Shown piece by piece: positions 42,740-51,766 of a stretch of 61,584 nucleotides of DNA. Origin of the DNA: CBFDCQ01 sp965603355 (GTDB taxonomy: Bacteria; Hydrogenedentota; CAZGCA01; CBFDCQ01). Position 1 is the stretch's first letter, and the number at the start of each line of letters is the position of its first letter. The notes under the pieces were generated by a model. That model did no database searches. It was given only the letters and a program-made list of their open reading frames with translations, and had not been told where the DNA came from. The translations under genes were made by a program, and so were the position numbers. The DNA is taken from the NCBI GenBank assembly GCA_965603355.1, contig CBFDCQ010000010.1, forward strand, positions 1 through 61,584, read 5' to 3'.

Positions 42740-42836
42740 GTCCGAGACACCTCTCCTTTCTACTCAGATGTGGCAGACATTCCTGCCTGTCCTGCAATCG
42801 CAACCGGATGTTATCGTGCGCCGCAGACCCTGGGAA

Positions 42837-43814
42837 TCAGCCCCCGAGTTCCCTGACGAGCGCTGCAGTTGTGCCGGAACGAACCAACGGTTTCATGTTC
42901 GCGACCTCCATGAACAACGCGGCCAACCGCTCGTCGCTGCTGCCATCGCGTAAAGCGGCTTTCACGTCAACCTCCCCCCCATCGTACAGGCAGGCAATCA
43001 ACCTTCCCTCCGCGCTTAACCTCAACCGGTTGCATTTCGCGCAGAACGGTTCGCTCACCGACGCGATGAATCCGATACATCCGAGCCCTTGTTCTATCTG
43101 GAACATCCTTGCCGGGCCCGCTCCGCGCTCGCCGTCAAAAGGCTCGAGCCCGAGCGCCCGCTCGAGTTCTGAGCGGATCGCCGAAACGGGAACGAATCTC
43201 CACGGCTCGACGTCCACGCCGTGCTCTGTCGGCATATACTCTATGAAACGCACGTCAACCGGATATCGTCTCGCCATAAGCGCCAGTTCGACGAACTCCG
43301 TGTCGTTTACCCCTTTCATGGCCACCACGTTGAGCTTGACCTGGTCAAACCCGTTGTCAAGCGCCTTTTCCACGCCCTTGAGCACGTCGCGCAACGACCC
43401 GCCGCACGTGATCTGCTCAAACTTGTCGCGCTTCAAGGTATCGATACTGACGTTCACGCGGTCCAACCCCGCGGAGCGTAACTCGGATGACATCTCAGCC
43501 AGCCGGCTGGCGTTGGTAGTCATCGCCAACCTATCTATCCCATCGACCTGCGACAGCATTGCCACAAGGTCGACTATCCCGCGGCGCACCAGCGGTTCGC
43601 CTCCGGTCAACCGCAGCGTCGTCACACCGAGCGATGCCGCCACCCCCGCCACTCGACGGACCTCCTCGAAACGCAGCACTTCATCGTGCGCCAGTCTGCG
43701 GATACCGCTCGGGGGCATGCAGTAAAAACACCTGAAATTGCACAGGTCGGTGACCGATACACGCAAATAATCCACAACCCTGCCATGTCTGTCTAAGATC
43801 GAACTGCTATGCAT
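42837..43814 (-). CDS. moaA: GTP 3',8-cyclase MoaA (molybdenum cofactor synthesis)
   Basis: 325 residues, cytosolic radical SAM enzyme that makes the cyclic dehydro-GTP precursor of molybdopterin. The N-terminal cluster motif is CNFRCFYC (near 24-31), followed by LRLTGGEPLVRRG. The C-terminal cluster is CAKCNRLRLSAEGRLIAC (C-x2-C-x13-C), which binds the second 4Fe-4S cluster and GTP. It ends in the conserved Gly-Gly needed for activation (VRELGG). ATG 43814 overlaps the mobA 3' end by 22 bases, so the two are translationally coupled. moaC, moaD and moaE are not in this window. Confidence 0.96.
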   Translation of the reverse strand: MHSSSILDRHGRVVDYLRVSVTDLCNFRCFYCMPPSGIRRLAHDEVLRFEEVRRVAGVAASLGVTTLRLTGGEPLVRRGIVDLVAMLSQVDGIDRLAMTTNASRLAEMSSELRSAGLDRVNVSIDTLKRDKFEQITCGGSLRDVLKGVEKALDNGFDQVKLNVVAMKGVNDTEFVELALMARRYPVDVRFIEYMPTEHGVDVEPWRFVPVSAIRSELERALGLEPFDGERGAGPARMFQIEQGLGCIGFIASVSEPFCAKCNRLRLSAEGRLIACLYDGGEVDVKAALRDGSSDERLAALFMEVANMKPLVRSGTTAALVRELGG

Positions 43815-44443
43815 CGCTTTATCTCGTCAGCTCTAACCAGATCCGCCTGAGTGTTAATGTTGAAGAAAGAGATCTCCTCGGCGTCAAACTGCGCGATCTC
43901 CTCCGGTCCGATCTCCCTGACGCGGACTCGGCAGAAGAAACCCCTGACTGCCAACCTGTTCTCGCTGAGACGAGCCCGAATGTGTTCGAGGCAACCCTGG
44001 GAGTAGAACGCGTGCAGCGGCTCCAGGCCGGCACGTCCTCGCGGTATCACAACGTCATGATCCCAAGCAAACTCCGACTGGTAACGCACAAGGTCCGCGT
44101 TGATGAACGGCATGTCGCACCCCGCGACGAAAGCGATGTCGGTTCGAGACGCGCTCAAACTGGAATAGATGCCGCCGAGACTTCCCGGAAACTGGTCCTC
44201 GACTATCTCGCAGCCCGGTAAACTGAGCCGCGGCGTCACTGCGACCGAGACTATGGTGTGTTCGAAAAGTCGCCCGAAGAGTGCAAGCATCCTGTCGAAG
44301 ACCGACTCGCCGCCGACACGCATAGACATCTTGTCGGAGCGGAGTCTCACGTTCTTACCGCCGGCCAGAATGATCCCCGTCGCACCGAATATCCGTTTAA
44401 CATCAGACATGTCATGCTGAAATGTCTCAAACACGTCTTTCAT
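43793..44443 (-). CDS. mobA: Molybdenum cofactor guanylyltransferase MobA
   Basis: 216 residues, nucleotidyltransferase fold. Attaches GMP to molybdopterin, forming the guanine-dinucleotide form of the cofactor. The N-terminal loop GIILAGGKNVRLRSDK (22-37) fits the 'LAGG-x-S-x-R-x-G-x-D-K' signature with Asn in place of Ser and Arg for Gly; then EDQFPGSLGGIYSSL and FVAGCDMPFIN with the metal-binding aspartate. The start is uncertain: ATG 44443 has GAGGA almost touching it; ATG 44410 is an alternative. It is followed directly by moaA, suggesting that the host uses molybdo- or tungsto-enzymes. Confidence 0.9.
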   Translation of the reverse strand: MKDVFETFQHDMSDVKRIFGATGIILAGGKNVRLRSDKMSMRVGGESVFDRMLALFGRLFEHTIVSVAVTPRLSLPGCEIVEDQFPGSLGGIYSSLSASRTDIAFVAGCDMPFINADLVRYQSEFAWDHDVVIPRGRAGLEPLHAFYSQGCLEHIRARLSENRLAVRGFFCRVRVREIGPEEIAQFDAEEISFFNINTQADLVRADEIKRCIAVRS

Positions 44444-45095
44444 TCCTCGCGGCGCCGAATGAGCCCGCTGCCTCCGTTGCCGTCACGAGTGCCGCCTCCG
44501 GCTCTCAACATGCTCCGCTCAGGTCCTCAGTATCGCCGGGGGCACTCCAGATAACGCTCCCGAGGAACGGTCCTGCGCTGTCACTGAGACCAAACCGCGG
44601 AAGGACGACGGCAGTTGTTGCCACTGCGCTGAATAGTCTAGCACAGTTATCGGGGCGAAGACAACTGAGTGGATCCCGGCGAGTCCTTCTGCTGAACGAC
44701 GGCGGCCGCTCAGCGGAGAGTCGGGCGTACTGGACACGGTGCTGAAAGATAACGTCTTGCTTGAGATACTTGCGAACGGTGCGCTCCTGCTATCCCCGGT
44801 CGGGAGATGTCGAGCTCGGGCAAGTTAGCGCTTCAGGTGCGCTTTGCGCTTCCCCCTCCCTCACGCGTTCGGCGGGACCGGTCGGCTCCTGTCGTGGCGC
44901 GGAGTTGCGTTCCGCACACTCCAACTTCTCGAGAACCGCAACCGGCGTGTTCTTGGTCAGAGCTGTCCCTGTAACAACCAACATCTTTCTATCCTTCCCC
45001 CTGCTTACCTCTATAAGATCCATAACGGACAACCTGTCTCCCCATTGCTGCCCTACTATTGCCTAACATTCGAACGTATGCTCCCATCTCAACCC
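44444..45095. other. Gene-poor spacer, nothing convincing seen
   Basis: 652 bases between the PilZ gene and mobA, both minus strand. Small open frames exist on both strands (for example minus 44790-45032 and 44519-44737), but their translations show no domain, membrane segment or credible ribosome-binding context. A start-like ATG near 44984 with GAAGGA upstream would give only a short, low-complexity product. No palindromic element of the kinds seen elsewhere was noticed. It may be decayed coding sequence. Confidence 0.5.
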
Positions 45096-45464
45096 CTATA
45101 ACAAACTCCGCGCCGTCTCGAACGTCGTGCTCAGCGCTTCCTCAAAGCAAACAGCCACGCCCCACTCCTCAGACTCGCTCGGTACACTGAACGGAGGACT
45201 CTCGACACGAACCACCTTTGCCGGGGCTTCCAGTCGTGGGAACGGGAGCTTGCCCCATACGCTGTAAGGCACCGAAATGGAAACGCTAAGCTCCATTGGC
45301 GCCTCGAACGGTGTGTGACTCGTGAAATAGGCTCCTCTCGCGCTCACGTTAACTGTGAGACTGTTCTCCTCTAACGTCCGTCCTGCAGCATCTTTCCCGC
45401 TTATGTGTATCGGGAGATCTAGATGTAACCTTGAATATTTTCGGCGCTCGTCGGATCTCTCCAC
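45096..45464 (-). CDS. PilZ-domain protein
   Basis: 122 residues. The PilZ signature for cyclic-di-GMP binding is visible as DERRKYSR (R-x3-R type) near the start and, about 30 residues later, NVSARGAYF (D/N-x-S-x-x-G). The rest is the expected beta-barrel (LSVSISVPYSVWGKL, PAKVVRVESP). Such proteins respond to cyclic di-GMP and often affect motility or envelope polysaccharides. I chose GTG 45464 because AAAAAAAGGACCACA gives a ribosome-binding site and the domain starts there; the longer frame to 45593 has no site and unconvincing extra residues. It stands alone. Confidence 0.82.
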   Translation of the reverse strand: MERSDERRKYSRLHLDLPIHISGKDAAGRTLEENSLTVNVSARGAYFTSHTPFEAPMELSVSISVPYSVWGKLPFPRLEAPAKVVRVESPPFSVPSESEEWGVAVCFEEALSTTFETARSLL

Positions 45465-46109
45465 TGTGGTCCTTTTTTTGTACCCTCTCAAGCTAGGCGG
45501 AAGCCGTGAGAAACCAGGGTGAAACTGCACCTCTTGCGGTACCCCTCCCCAAACGAACAGTATTGGTTCGTGCAATTTATGTGCCATGCCCACAGTAATT
45601 TACAGAAGTAAGCACTTTCTTGTTCGTAATGCCCTAATCCATAATGAGTTAGGATAGTGCCGCGTTTCGGTCTATGCACCACTTATCTCGCGCCTAACCT
45701 GACTCGAATGTTGCTGCAAGGCATCATCTCTCGTCTAGAATAGGCATACGATACTAACTCTTAATCCGCAAACTACTGAGGCTAAATATATTAGACGCGT
45801 TGCTGATCCGCAACGCAAGGGTGCTTGAAATGCGTCAGAATGAATCGAAAGCTGAACGTCGGCATGCGACCGGGGCGCGATTGTAGAATCCGCACCTGTT
45901 GCCCGCCACAGTTATCGCACTAAACGCAACCTCACGTCGTCCGCACGCTCTTGCAGACTCGCCGTCATCGCGGACCGACCGGAAGAGCGTTCTTACACTC
46001 TCTCCTCGAGATCCGGCGGCGACCGAAGATTTTGATGGACGATCTCCGACAATGAGTGTAGAATATGCGCGGTGGTTTGTGGCCCGAATTCGGTGCGGGA
46101 GAAAACTTC
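45465..46109. other. Divergent spacer between PilZ gene and ilvE, AT-richer than surroundings
   Basis: About 645 bases without an accepted gene. The part 45590-45800 is visibly AT-richer than most of the window and contains an inverted pair CGAAC/GTTCG at about 45550-45566. TAGAAT at ~46049-46054 could be a -10 for ilvE but has no -35 at a normal distance. No other feature supported. Confidence 0.4.
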
Positions 46110-47006
46110 ATGAACAAACCTGCGATATGGGTTGACGGCAAGTTTATCGAGTGGGACAGAGTGACGGTGCACGTCTTGTCGCATAGTCTCCAACGCGGTT
46201 CCACAGTGTTCGAGAGCCTCAATTGCAGGGAGACGGCACAGGGTCCCGCAATATTCAGGCTTGACGCGCACGTTGACCGTTTTCTGGAATCCGCCCGCCT
46301 GACGAAGATGCGCATGCCGTTCTCGCGCGAGGAACTCGTCGAGGCCGCCAAAGAGACGGTCAGGCGCAGCGGGTATACGCGGTGTTGCATAAGACCTTTG
46401 GCGTACTATGCGGGCGAGGAACTCCAGGTTGTGCCCAAACAGAGCGCCGTGCAGGTGATCATCGCCGTCGCGCCGCCGATTGAACCGCCGGACGCTGTTT
46501 GCGCAAGAATCTCTTCGATCAAGAAGCTCCATCCCGATACCGCGCCCGTGGCGGCAAAGGTGGCGGGCAACTATCTTAGCAGTATGCTTGCAAAACGCGA
46601 AGCCATTGAAGACGGGTTTGATGAGGCGATACTCCTGGACGGTTTCGGCAACGTCGCGGAAGGTCCGACAGAGAGTCTCTTCATGGTGAAGGGTGGCGCG
46701 GTAAAGACGCCGCCGTTGGGCACCGTCCTGGCCGGGATAACGAGAAATTCCGTGATACAGGTTGCGAGCGACATAGGCTATCAGGTTGCGGAGACGACCA
46801 TCTCCGTAGACGAGCTCCAAGACGCTGACGAGATTTTCATCACGTGCACGAGCGGCGGCGCCGTTCCAATAAGGCAGCTCGACGACAGGGAAGTCGGCAC
46901 AGGTCAAGCCGGCGAGATAACACTAGCACTCGGCGCCGCTTACTTGGACGCCGCCACAGGCAAGAACCCAGAGTACGAGCACTGGCTCACGTACATTCGG
47001 CAGTAG
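46110..47006 (+). CDS. ilvE: Branched-chain-amino-acid aminotransferase (class IV PLP aminotransferase)
   Basis: 298 residues, PLP fold type IV. Transfers the amino group between glutamate and branched-chain keto acids. Recognisable features: AIWVDGKFIEWDRVTVHVLSHSLQ-type N-terminus, RLDAHVDRFLESARL, IRPLAYY, the PLP lysine in VAAKVAGNYLSSMLAK (near 152), EAILLDGFGNVAEGPTESLF and TRNSVIQVASD, with GGAVPIRQLDDR near the end. D-amino-acid transaminase and aminodeoxychorismate lyase are relatives, but the length and motif set fit IlvE. ATG 46110 has GGGAG nine bases upstream. The 266 bases to the next (convergent) gene show nothing convincing. Confidence 0.92.
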   Translation: MNKPAIWVDGKFIEWDRVTVHVLSHSLQRGSTVFESLNCRETAQGPAIFRLDAHVDRFLESARLTKMRMPFSREELVEAAKETVRRSGYTRCCIRPLAYYAGEELQVVPKQSAVQVIIAVAPPIEPPDAVCARISSIKKLHPDTAPVAAKVAGNYLSSMLAKREAIEDGFDEAILLDGFGNVAEGPTESLFMVKGGAVKTPPLGTVLAGITRNSVIQVASDIGYQVAETTISVDELQDADEIFITCTSGGAVPIRQLDDREVGTGQAGEITLALGAAYLDAATGKNPEYEHWLTYIRQ

Positions 47007-47272
47007 AGTATCTGCTTGGTGTGCTCGAACCGGCACAAGAGCAGCGTGGAGGCGCAGCTGTTCGCGATCCTCCAGAACCTGGACCAGTTGGGCCCGCATC
47101 GAGCCTCGCCTCAAGAGGAATCCACCTGTCGCGCCCTCTTTCTCCATGCGTGTTCGCCTCGTCCCAGATTTCCAAATGGGAGCCATGTCCGCGGTTCTCG
47201 TTGACAGCCGCGTATCCCTACTCGAAGATCCCATTGGCAAATGGACCCTCTGAGTAAGAGCCCCGTTAATGG

Positions 47273-50026
47273 CTACTCTTTCCCTTCTTGAGTATGTCGG
47301 AGGGCAGCGAGTTCTGCGAAGTTGACCTGGTCGCGGGGCACAACCATGGGCACCGGGTGCGTACGCCAGAATCGGAGTTTGGGCACAGGTCCATCGAGTT
47401 CCCGCACGGAGATGTCCGATACCTGAATGAGCCCCTTGCTGTGCCCCGGGCGAGCTTCTTTGACCACAATGGAGAAGGGAATACTGCCGTCTGGCGGCGC
47501 CATGAAATCAAAGCTATACTTCTGCCAACTCGACCGCCAGAAGGAACGGCCTTTGACCCATTGCTCATCGCTTCGTTTCCCTGTCGGGTGAAACACGACG
47601 GCGACTTGGCCCTCCATAAACAGATTAGTCCACCCCGAGAAGCTGACGCGGTAAACGGCGCCGGGGCGATATTGGCCCGGCTTGACTCTGTGCGCGAAGC
47701 CAACCGGCGACGATGTCGGGCCTTTCCAACTATCGATTGTGACAATGGGCGCCTCGGGCGTTCCGGGCCTGTACCCACGTGTGCTTCCATAGGCCAGTTT
47801 GGTTTTTTGTGACTTACGGTCCTGCACCGGCGCACCGACAGCAAGATATGCTCTTGCCTTGTCCTTGGTGTTGAACCGGTACCATCTGTCCGAAAGAACC
47901 GAGCCGCCACGCAATTTTTCGAGATAGCTGTCGCTAAACCGCGACAAGATCTCCGAGTGAAAAGCAGTCCGGTCGACAGAAGGTGCCAGCCGGTATCGCG
48001 GTGTGGCGGCCTGTACATTGCTGGCATACTCGACCAATGCGAAATCTGTAATGGTCGGCGGGCTCGTGGCGCCCGCATCGGCATAGGGGGACCGGATATA
48101 AGCTAATGACACACGGACATCACGCTGCTCTCGCACAAGGAAACAGGTCTGTAAGCTGGTCAATGCGTGACGGCCGTTCAGCACGATGTTAGGAAGCTGT
48201 GCAGGTAGCACTTCGAGATAGAACTTGACGGGGTTGTCGGGAGTGCCAACCGCCAGTACCAGGAGTTCGCCCGGTTCGTCGAGGTCAACGTGACCGCGGA
48301 CTTCGAAGATTCCATCCTGCTCGGTTTGAAAATCATAATGTGTCGCACTCTGCTCAATGGTCTTTTGAAGTGTCGAGCGCGTGCAAACTTCTGGCACGAT
48401 CGTGTCCGGCACATCAAACTTGGCAATGGTCTCTAATCCCAGTTTATCTGTAAGAATGTCGGGATCATGCAAATGGAACAACAGTGCTTTGCGCCCCTTC
48501 CTCCTGTTAGCGGGATAGTTGTAAGCAACCAACGTCGGTGCTCCGTCGTATTGCGCAAGCTCATTCTTGTCCCAATCGACGAACATCTTTGGTAAGACAA
48601 CCAAATACTCGACGCGGTCCCGCAGAAAACGCTCAGCTACGTCACTCCACGTTTTGCAGGAAAGGCGACGCCAGTCACGAAAGTAATACCACTGCCAATG
48701 CCATGTGAGTTTCTTAGCTTCTGTGACGCAGGCGCGATCCACTTTAATAAACCGGTGGATCTGTTCGGCAGCAGATCGCCCTATCGTGGCAAGCCTCACA
48801 GCAGGCACGGCGCACACTGCGATCACCGATACAATCACGAGCGTCGCCGTCGTGCTCAGCGCCGTTCGTGGAATTGCGTTCCATCCACGATGTACCAGGC
48901 TGGTGAGCCACGATACGAGTTCGTACCACCCTATAGCGGCAAACACGACGAAGCCGCTATAGGACGGCCATGCGTTTCGTGCCAAGTCTCCGATGGATGT
49001 GCTGACCGAGTAGAGCATAATCGGGATTATAAGAACGGCAGCGAACAAAAGGACATGTCGTGTACGGTACGCACGCCTGAAAGGCGCCAATACAAGACCT
49101 AGCGCCGCCGGATACGCGATCCACCAGCCTTCTTTCCTGAACAAGTCGATGTAGAATGGCAGACCCAGCGCCTTATAAAGAAATCCATCTCCGAGGTTGC
49201 CGGCAAAAACCGCTCTATGAGTGTTAAAGCCTTTGAAATAGCCCCATCCTTTCGGCATTTCCCAGAACGGAAAGTAGTGCGATATAATTGGGTAAAACGC
49301 TTCGAAAGCCAGCGGAACAAGAGCCAATCCAATCCCGAAACAACACAGCGAACGGAAGGTATGACAGGGGGTAATCTCGCGCTTCAAAGCATCGTATATG
49401 TGTATTAGCGCTGCCGTTAACACAATCGCAAAGACTGCTGGTATGCTGCCGTAGTTTGCTGTAGTACCAACACCCAGCATGAGACCTGCAATGAAGAAAT
49501 GGCTGACGCGTCGGCTGCGCCACGCCGCCGAGATGAGCACCATGCCCAACAGCAGAAAAAAAAACGTGTGCCCAAAATCCTTTAAGTGACGGGTGTAATA
49601 GATCGGCATAGGCGAAACGGCAAGCAGGAGACCACCGAATATACCCACTCCTTTTTTTACGTACCGCTCCAGCGCCCACATGAGCAGTGCCACGGCCAGT
49701 ACACCGCAGATGGCGTTGTGCAGCAGCATCGCGTACACGGTCCGTTGAATGAAAAGGGACTCGGCAAGAAGGGCTAAAAAATAAGATTGACGACCCCACA
49801 TATATGTCGTCTCCCCCGGCTTGCCCCAAAGAGAAAGGTCATGATTGGAGAGACGTCCATTCAAGAACCAATAGAACTTTCCGCCGTCAAGATTTTCCAT
49901 GCCCCGACCATCCAGGTCCCAAAGACGCAAAGACGCGGCCAGGACCAACACAAGAATAGGCAGGGCGAACTTGCCGCAGCACCGGCCGATCGAGGTCAAC
50001 AGTCTGGACAGCTGTTTCATCGCCAT
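47273..50026 (-). CDS. GT39/ArnT-like GT-C glycosyltransferase with large C-terminal extracytoplasmic region
   Basis: 917 residues. The first ~430 residues are a polytopic membrane domain with about eleven helices. The first outer loop carries RLWDLDGRGMENLDGGKFYW, with acidic residues at the place of the catalytic Asp/Glu of GT-C enzymes that use polyprenyl-phosphate sugars. Residues ~480-917 are soluble, beta-rich (YRPGAVYRVSFSGWTNLFMEGQ), and probably bind carbohydrate or the acceptor. Likely adds a sugar to a surface glycan or protein outside the membrane. ATG 50026 or 50020; AAGGAG is 13 or more bases upstream. Promoter at 50107-50134. First minus-strand gene to the left of a methyltransferase/radical SAM/GT2 cluster of visibly lower GC content. 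Confidence 0.8.
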   Translation of the reverse strand: MAMKQLSRLLTSIGRCCGKFALPILVLVLAASLRLWDLDGRGMENLDGGKFYWFLNGRLSNHDLSLWGKPGETTYMWGRQSYFLALLAESLFIQRTVYAMLLHNAICGVLAVALLMWALERYVKKGVGIFGGLLLAVSPMPIYYTRHLKDFGHTFFFLLLGMVLISAAWRSRRVSHFFIAGLMLGVGTTANYGSIPAVFAIVLTAALIHIYDALKREITPCHTFRSLCCFGIGLALVPLAFEAFYPIISHYFPFWEMPKGWGYFKGFNTHRAVFAGNLGDGFLYKALGLPFYIDLFRKEGWWIAYPAALGLVLAPFRRAYRTRHVLLFAAVLIIPIMLYSVSTSIGDLARNAWPSYSGFVVFAAIGWYELVSWLTSLVHRGWNAIPRTALSTTATLVIVSVIAVCAVPAVRLATIGRSAAEQIHRFIKVDRACVTEAKKLTWHWQWYYFRDWRRLSCKTWSDVAERFLRDRVEYLVVLPKMFVDWDKNELAQYDGAPTLVAYNYPANRRKGRKALLFHLHDPDILTDKLGLETIAKFDVPDTIVPEVCTRSTLQKTIEQSATHYDFQTEQDGIFEVRGHVDLDEPGELLVLAVGTPDNPVKFYLEVLPAQLPNIVLNGRHALTSLQTCFLVREQRDVRVSLAYIRSPYADAGATSPPTITDFALVEYASNVQAATPRYRLAPSVDRTAFHSEILSRFSDSYLEKLRGGSVLSDRWYRFNTKDKARAYLAVGAPVQDRKSQKTKLAYGSTRGYRPGTPEAPIVTIDSWKGPTSSPVGFAHRVKPGQYRPGAVYRVSFSGWTNLFMEGQVAVVFHPTGKRSDEQWVKGRSFWRSSWQKYSFDFMAPPDGSIPFSIVVKEARPGHSKGLIQVSDISVRELDGPVPKLRFWRTHPVPMVVPRDQVNFAELAALRHTQEGKE

Positions 50027-50106
50027 TTCAAGTCTTTCTCCTTTGCGTTTGCTGAGTTTCTTGCCGCCGCACGAAGCATCCGCTCAGTACCGGATACGAC
50101 CTGTGT

Positions 50107-50134
50107 ATTATCTCCAACACCCAAATAATGTCAA
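50107..50134 (-). promoter_or_regulatory. Promoter of the GT-C transferase gene
   Basis: Minus-strand TTGACA (50129-50134), a 16-base spacer and GATAAT (50107-50112), about 75 bases upstream of the start codon and downstream of the neighbouring methyltransferase gene, so the GT-C gene can be transcribed separately. Confidence 0.6.
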
Positions 50135-50196
50135 GTACTTGGCAACGGCTCTACTGTCTCATTACAGTACACAAATCACACTATAGAAGGTCATCT

Positions 50197-50859
50197 TCAT
50201 TTTGTTACAGCACAGCAATAAAAGAGACAAAGATCGGTGGAGAGAAACCTTGGCATCTTGACGCTCCTGTCAATCGCGCGTCGCTTCTCGAGTGCTTGAA
50301 TAATATCTCTGTGTGAGGACGGATGGATCCTTTGAGTATCGAATCCGAACAGCCTAATACCCAAATCCATCCATGGATTGCGTACGGGGAATCCCACACC
50401 CAACACACCGCCAAGCTTGAGCACGCGCAACATTTCGTCGATGGCCGCTCCGGGGTCGGTTAAGTGTTCGAGCATGCTTAGGCTGACCACGCAGTCAAAT
50501 ACTCCATTTTCGAAAGGCATATCAAGCGCATCCCCCGTGTGGAGTTCAGCCTCAACGTGTAAGTTTCCGAGCATTTGTTTCACAGATGCTTGGTTCTCGT
50601 GCAGATCTATCCCATAGAGATCCTCACACAGACCTGCTAAAGACGGCAAGAGGATCCCGCTTCCATAGGCAACTTCAAGAAGCGCACCGTAACGGCGTCC
50701 GGCTATCATGTCTAATAGCATTTGACAACGTTTCCGGAAAAGCGAGCCGACAATGGGCCAGTAGTAAAAGTGAATTACGTCCGCATCGTTGGTACGCACC
50801 ACCATGTTACGCGGTATCATGTAGAACTTGGGATGCATCGCGTCTTGCTCGTTGCTCAT
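50197..50859 (-). CDS. Class I SAM-dependent methyltransferase
   Basis: 220 residues. Methyltransferase_11-type core with LLEVAYGSGILLPSLAG (motif I; the usual G-x-G-x-G reads A-Y-G-S-G), YGIDLHENQ (motif II), TGDALDMPFENGVFDCVVSLSMLEHL (motif IV) and MLRVLKLGGVLGVGFP (motif V). No signal peptide, so cytosolic, unlike the exported trio at 7-10 kb. The acceptor is unknown; placement among glycan genes suggests a sugar, lipid carrier or peptide-modifying step. The start ATG 50859 has only a weak GGGG-type site. Confidence 0.85.
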   Translation of the reverse strand: MSNEQDAMHPKFYMIPRNMVVRTNDADVIHFYYWPIVGSLFRKRCQMLLDMIAGRRYGALLEVAYGSGILLPSLAGLCEDLYGIDLHENQASVKQMLGNLHVEAELHTGDALDMPFENGVFDCVVSLSMLEHLTDPGAAIDEMLRVLKLGGVLGVGFPVRNPWMDLGIRLFGFDTQRIHPSSHRDIIQALEKRRAIDRSVKMPRFLSTDLCLFYCCAVTK

Positions 50860-50993
50860 AATGGCCCCGTCTCCACTACTCCACGACGTGTTAACATGTG
50901 CGCGGACAAAGTCTACTAAAGGGCACCAAGTTCAGGGGAAAACACATATATGTCAGGCCAGTTCTTGCGAACAGAGTGACACAGCGACCTTCT

Positions 50994-51746
50994 CTACAGT
51001 TTCTTTGCCTGGATAACGAGAGAACCGGCAATTTCATTAAGCACTGGAATTCTCTCAACGAGCTTTCCAATAACGCCGAACAAACCGACAAGCAAGTCGG
51101 GAACACTCGGATGCAGGAAATCGAAAGGGCGTACGCAGACGTCGACAAACCCTGTTTTGCGGAGCACGCGCGCCATGGACCACCTGAAGAAGGCGGTTTC
51201 ATCTTCCGTGTCCTGAACCCATTTGCCGACAAGACGGATGTTCTTTTGGATCATGATTTGGGGATTGAGCATGTTCGGCTCGGAGAACCAAATGGGACGC
51301 CCCGGTTTGAGTACTCGGAAACACTCTGCCAGCGTGGATTCGAGGGGCAGGTGATGAAGGATAGAACAGCCGCAGACGCAGTCGAACGTATCGGCACCGT
51401 AATGTAGTTCGGTGCAGTCGCTCACATCAAAGCGGGCGTTGGCGAACCGGCGGCCGTATCGGTCATTGGCGATCTCGATGCACTTGGGCGATATGTCGCA
51501 TCCAAGCAGCCGCAAGTCGGGTATTTCCTCCAAGAGATAATGTGAAAAGGCCCCTGCTCCCGCGCCGATCTCCAAGACATAAGGGTTGTCGTATTCACGG
51601 ATCACGTCGGCCAGCATACGCCCGCGGCGCTGCATCCGCTGAAGACCCGCCTTGGTGGTACGGTGCGAACCGGCTTCGCCAACCTTTTCCGCGAGGCGGT
51701 TAAAATGCTCCCGTTCGCGTTGTGCAACATCGGGCCGCATAGTCAT
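50994..51746 (-). CDS. Class I SAM-dependent methyltransferase
   Basis: 250 residues. VLEIGAGAGAFSHYLLEE is motif I, LLGCDISPKCIEIAN motif II, YGADTFDCVCGCSILHHLPL motif IV and FRVLKPGRPIWFSEPNMLNP motif V, followed by a C-terminal lid region (FLHPSVPDLLVG). Cytosolic. It ends 21 bases past the neighbouring SPASM radical SAM gene, whose frame starts further upstream on the same strand, so the pair is probably co-transcribed. GGAGGTGGAATAGGGC precedes ATG 51746. Substrate unknown; a role in modifying a surface molecule or a small natural product is possible. Confidence 0.88.
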   Translation of the reverse strand: MTMRPDVAQREREHFNRLAEKVGEAGSHRTTKAGLQRMQRRGRMLADVIREYDNPYVLEIGAGAGAFSHYLLEEIPDLRLLGCDISPKCIEIANDRYGRRFANARFDVSDCTELHYGADTFDCVCGCSILHHLPLESTLAECFRVLKPGRPIWFSEPNMLNPQIMIQKNIRLVGKWVQDTEDETAFFRWSMARVLRKTGFVDVCVRPFDFLHPSVPDLLVGLFGVIGKLVERIPVLNEIAGSLVIQAKKL

Positions 51747-51766
51747 GCCCTATTCCACCTCCGCCG

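Noticed and set aside
44519..45032. Small minus-strand open frames between PilZ and mobA
   Set aside because: Translations show no domain, membrane segment or conserved-looking pattern; start sites are poor or give very short products.
46923..47240. Minus-strand open frame overlapping the end of ilvE
   Set aside because: It overlaps the ilvE coding end on the other strand and shows no recognisable protein features.
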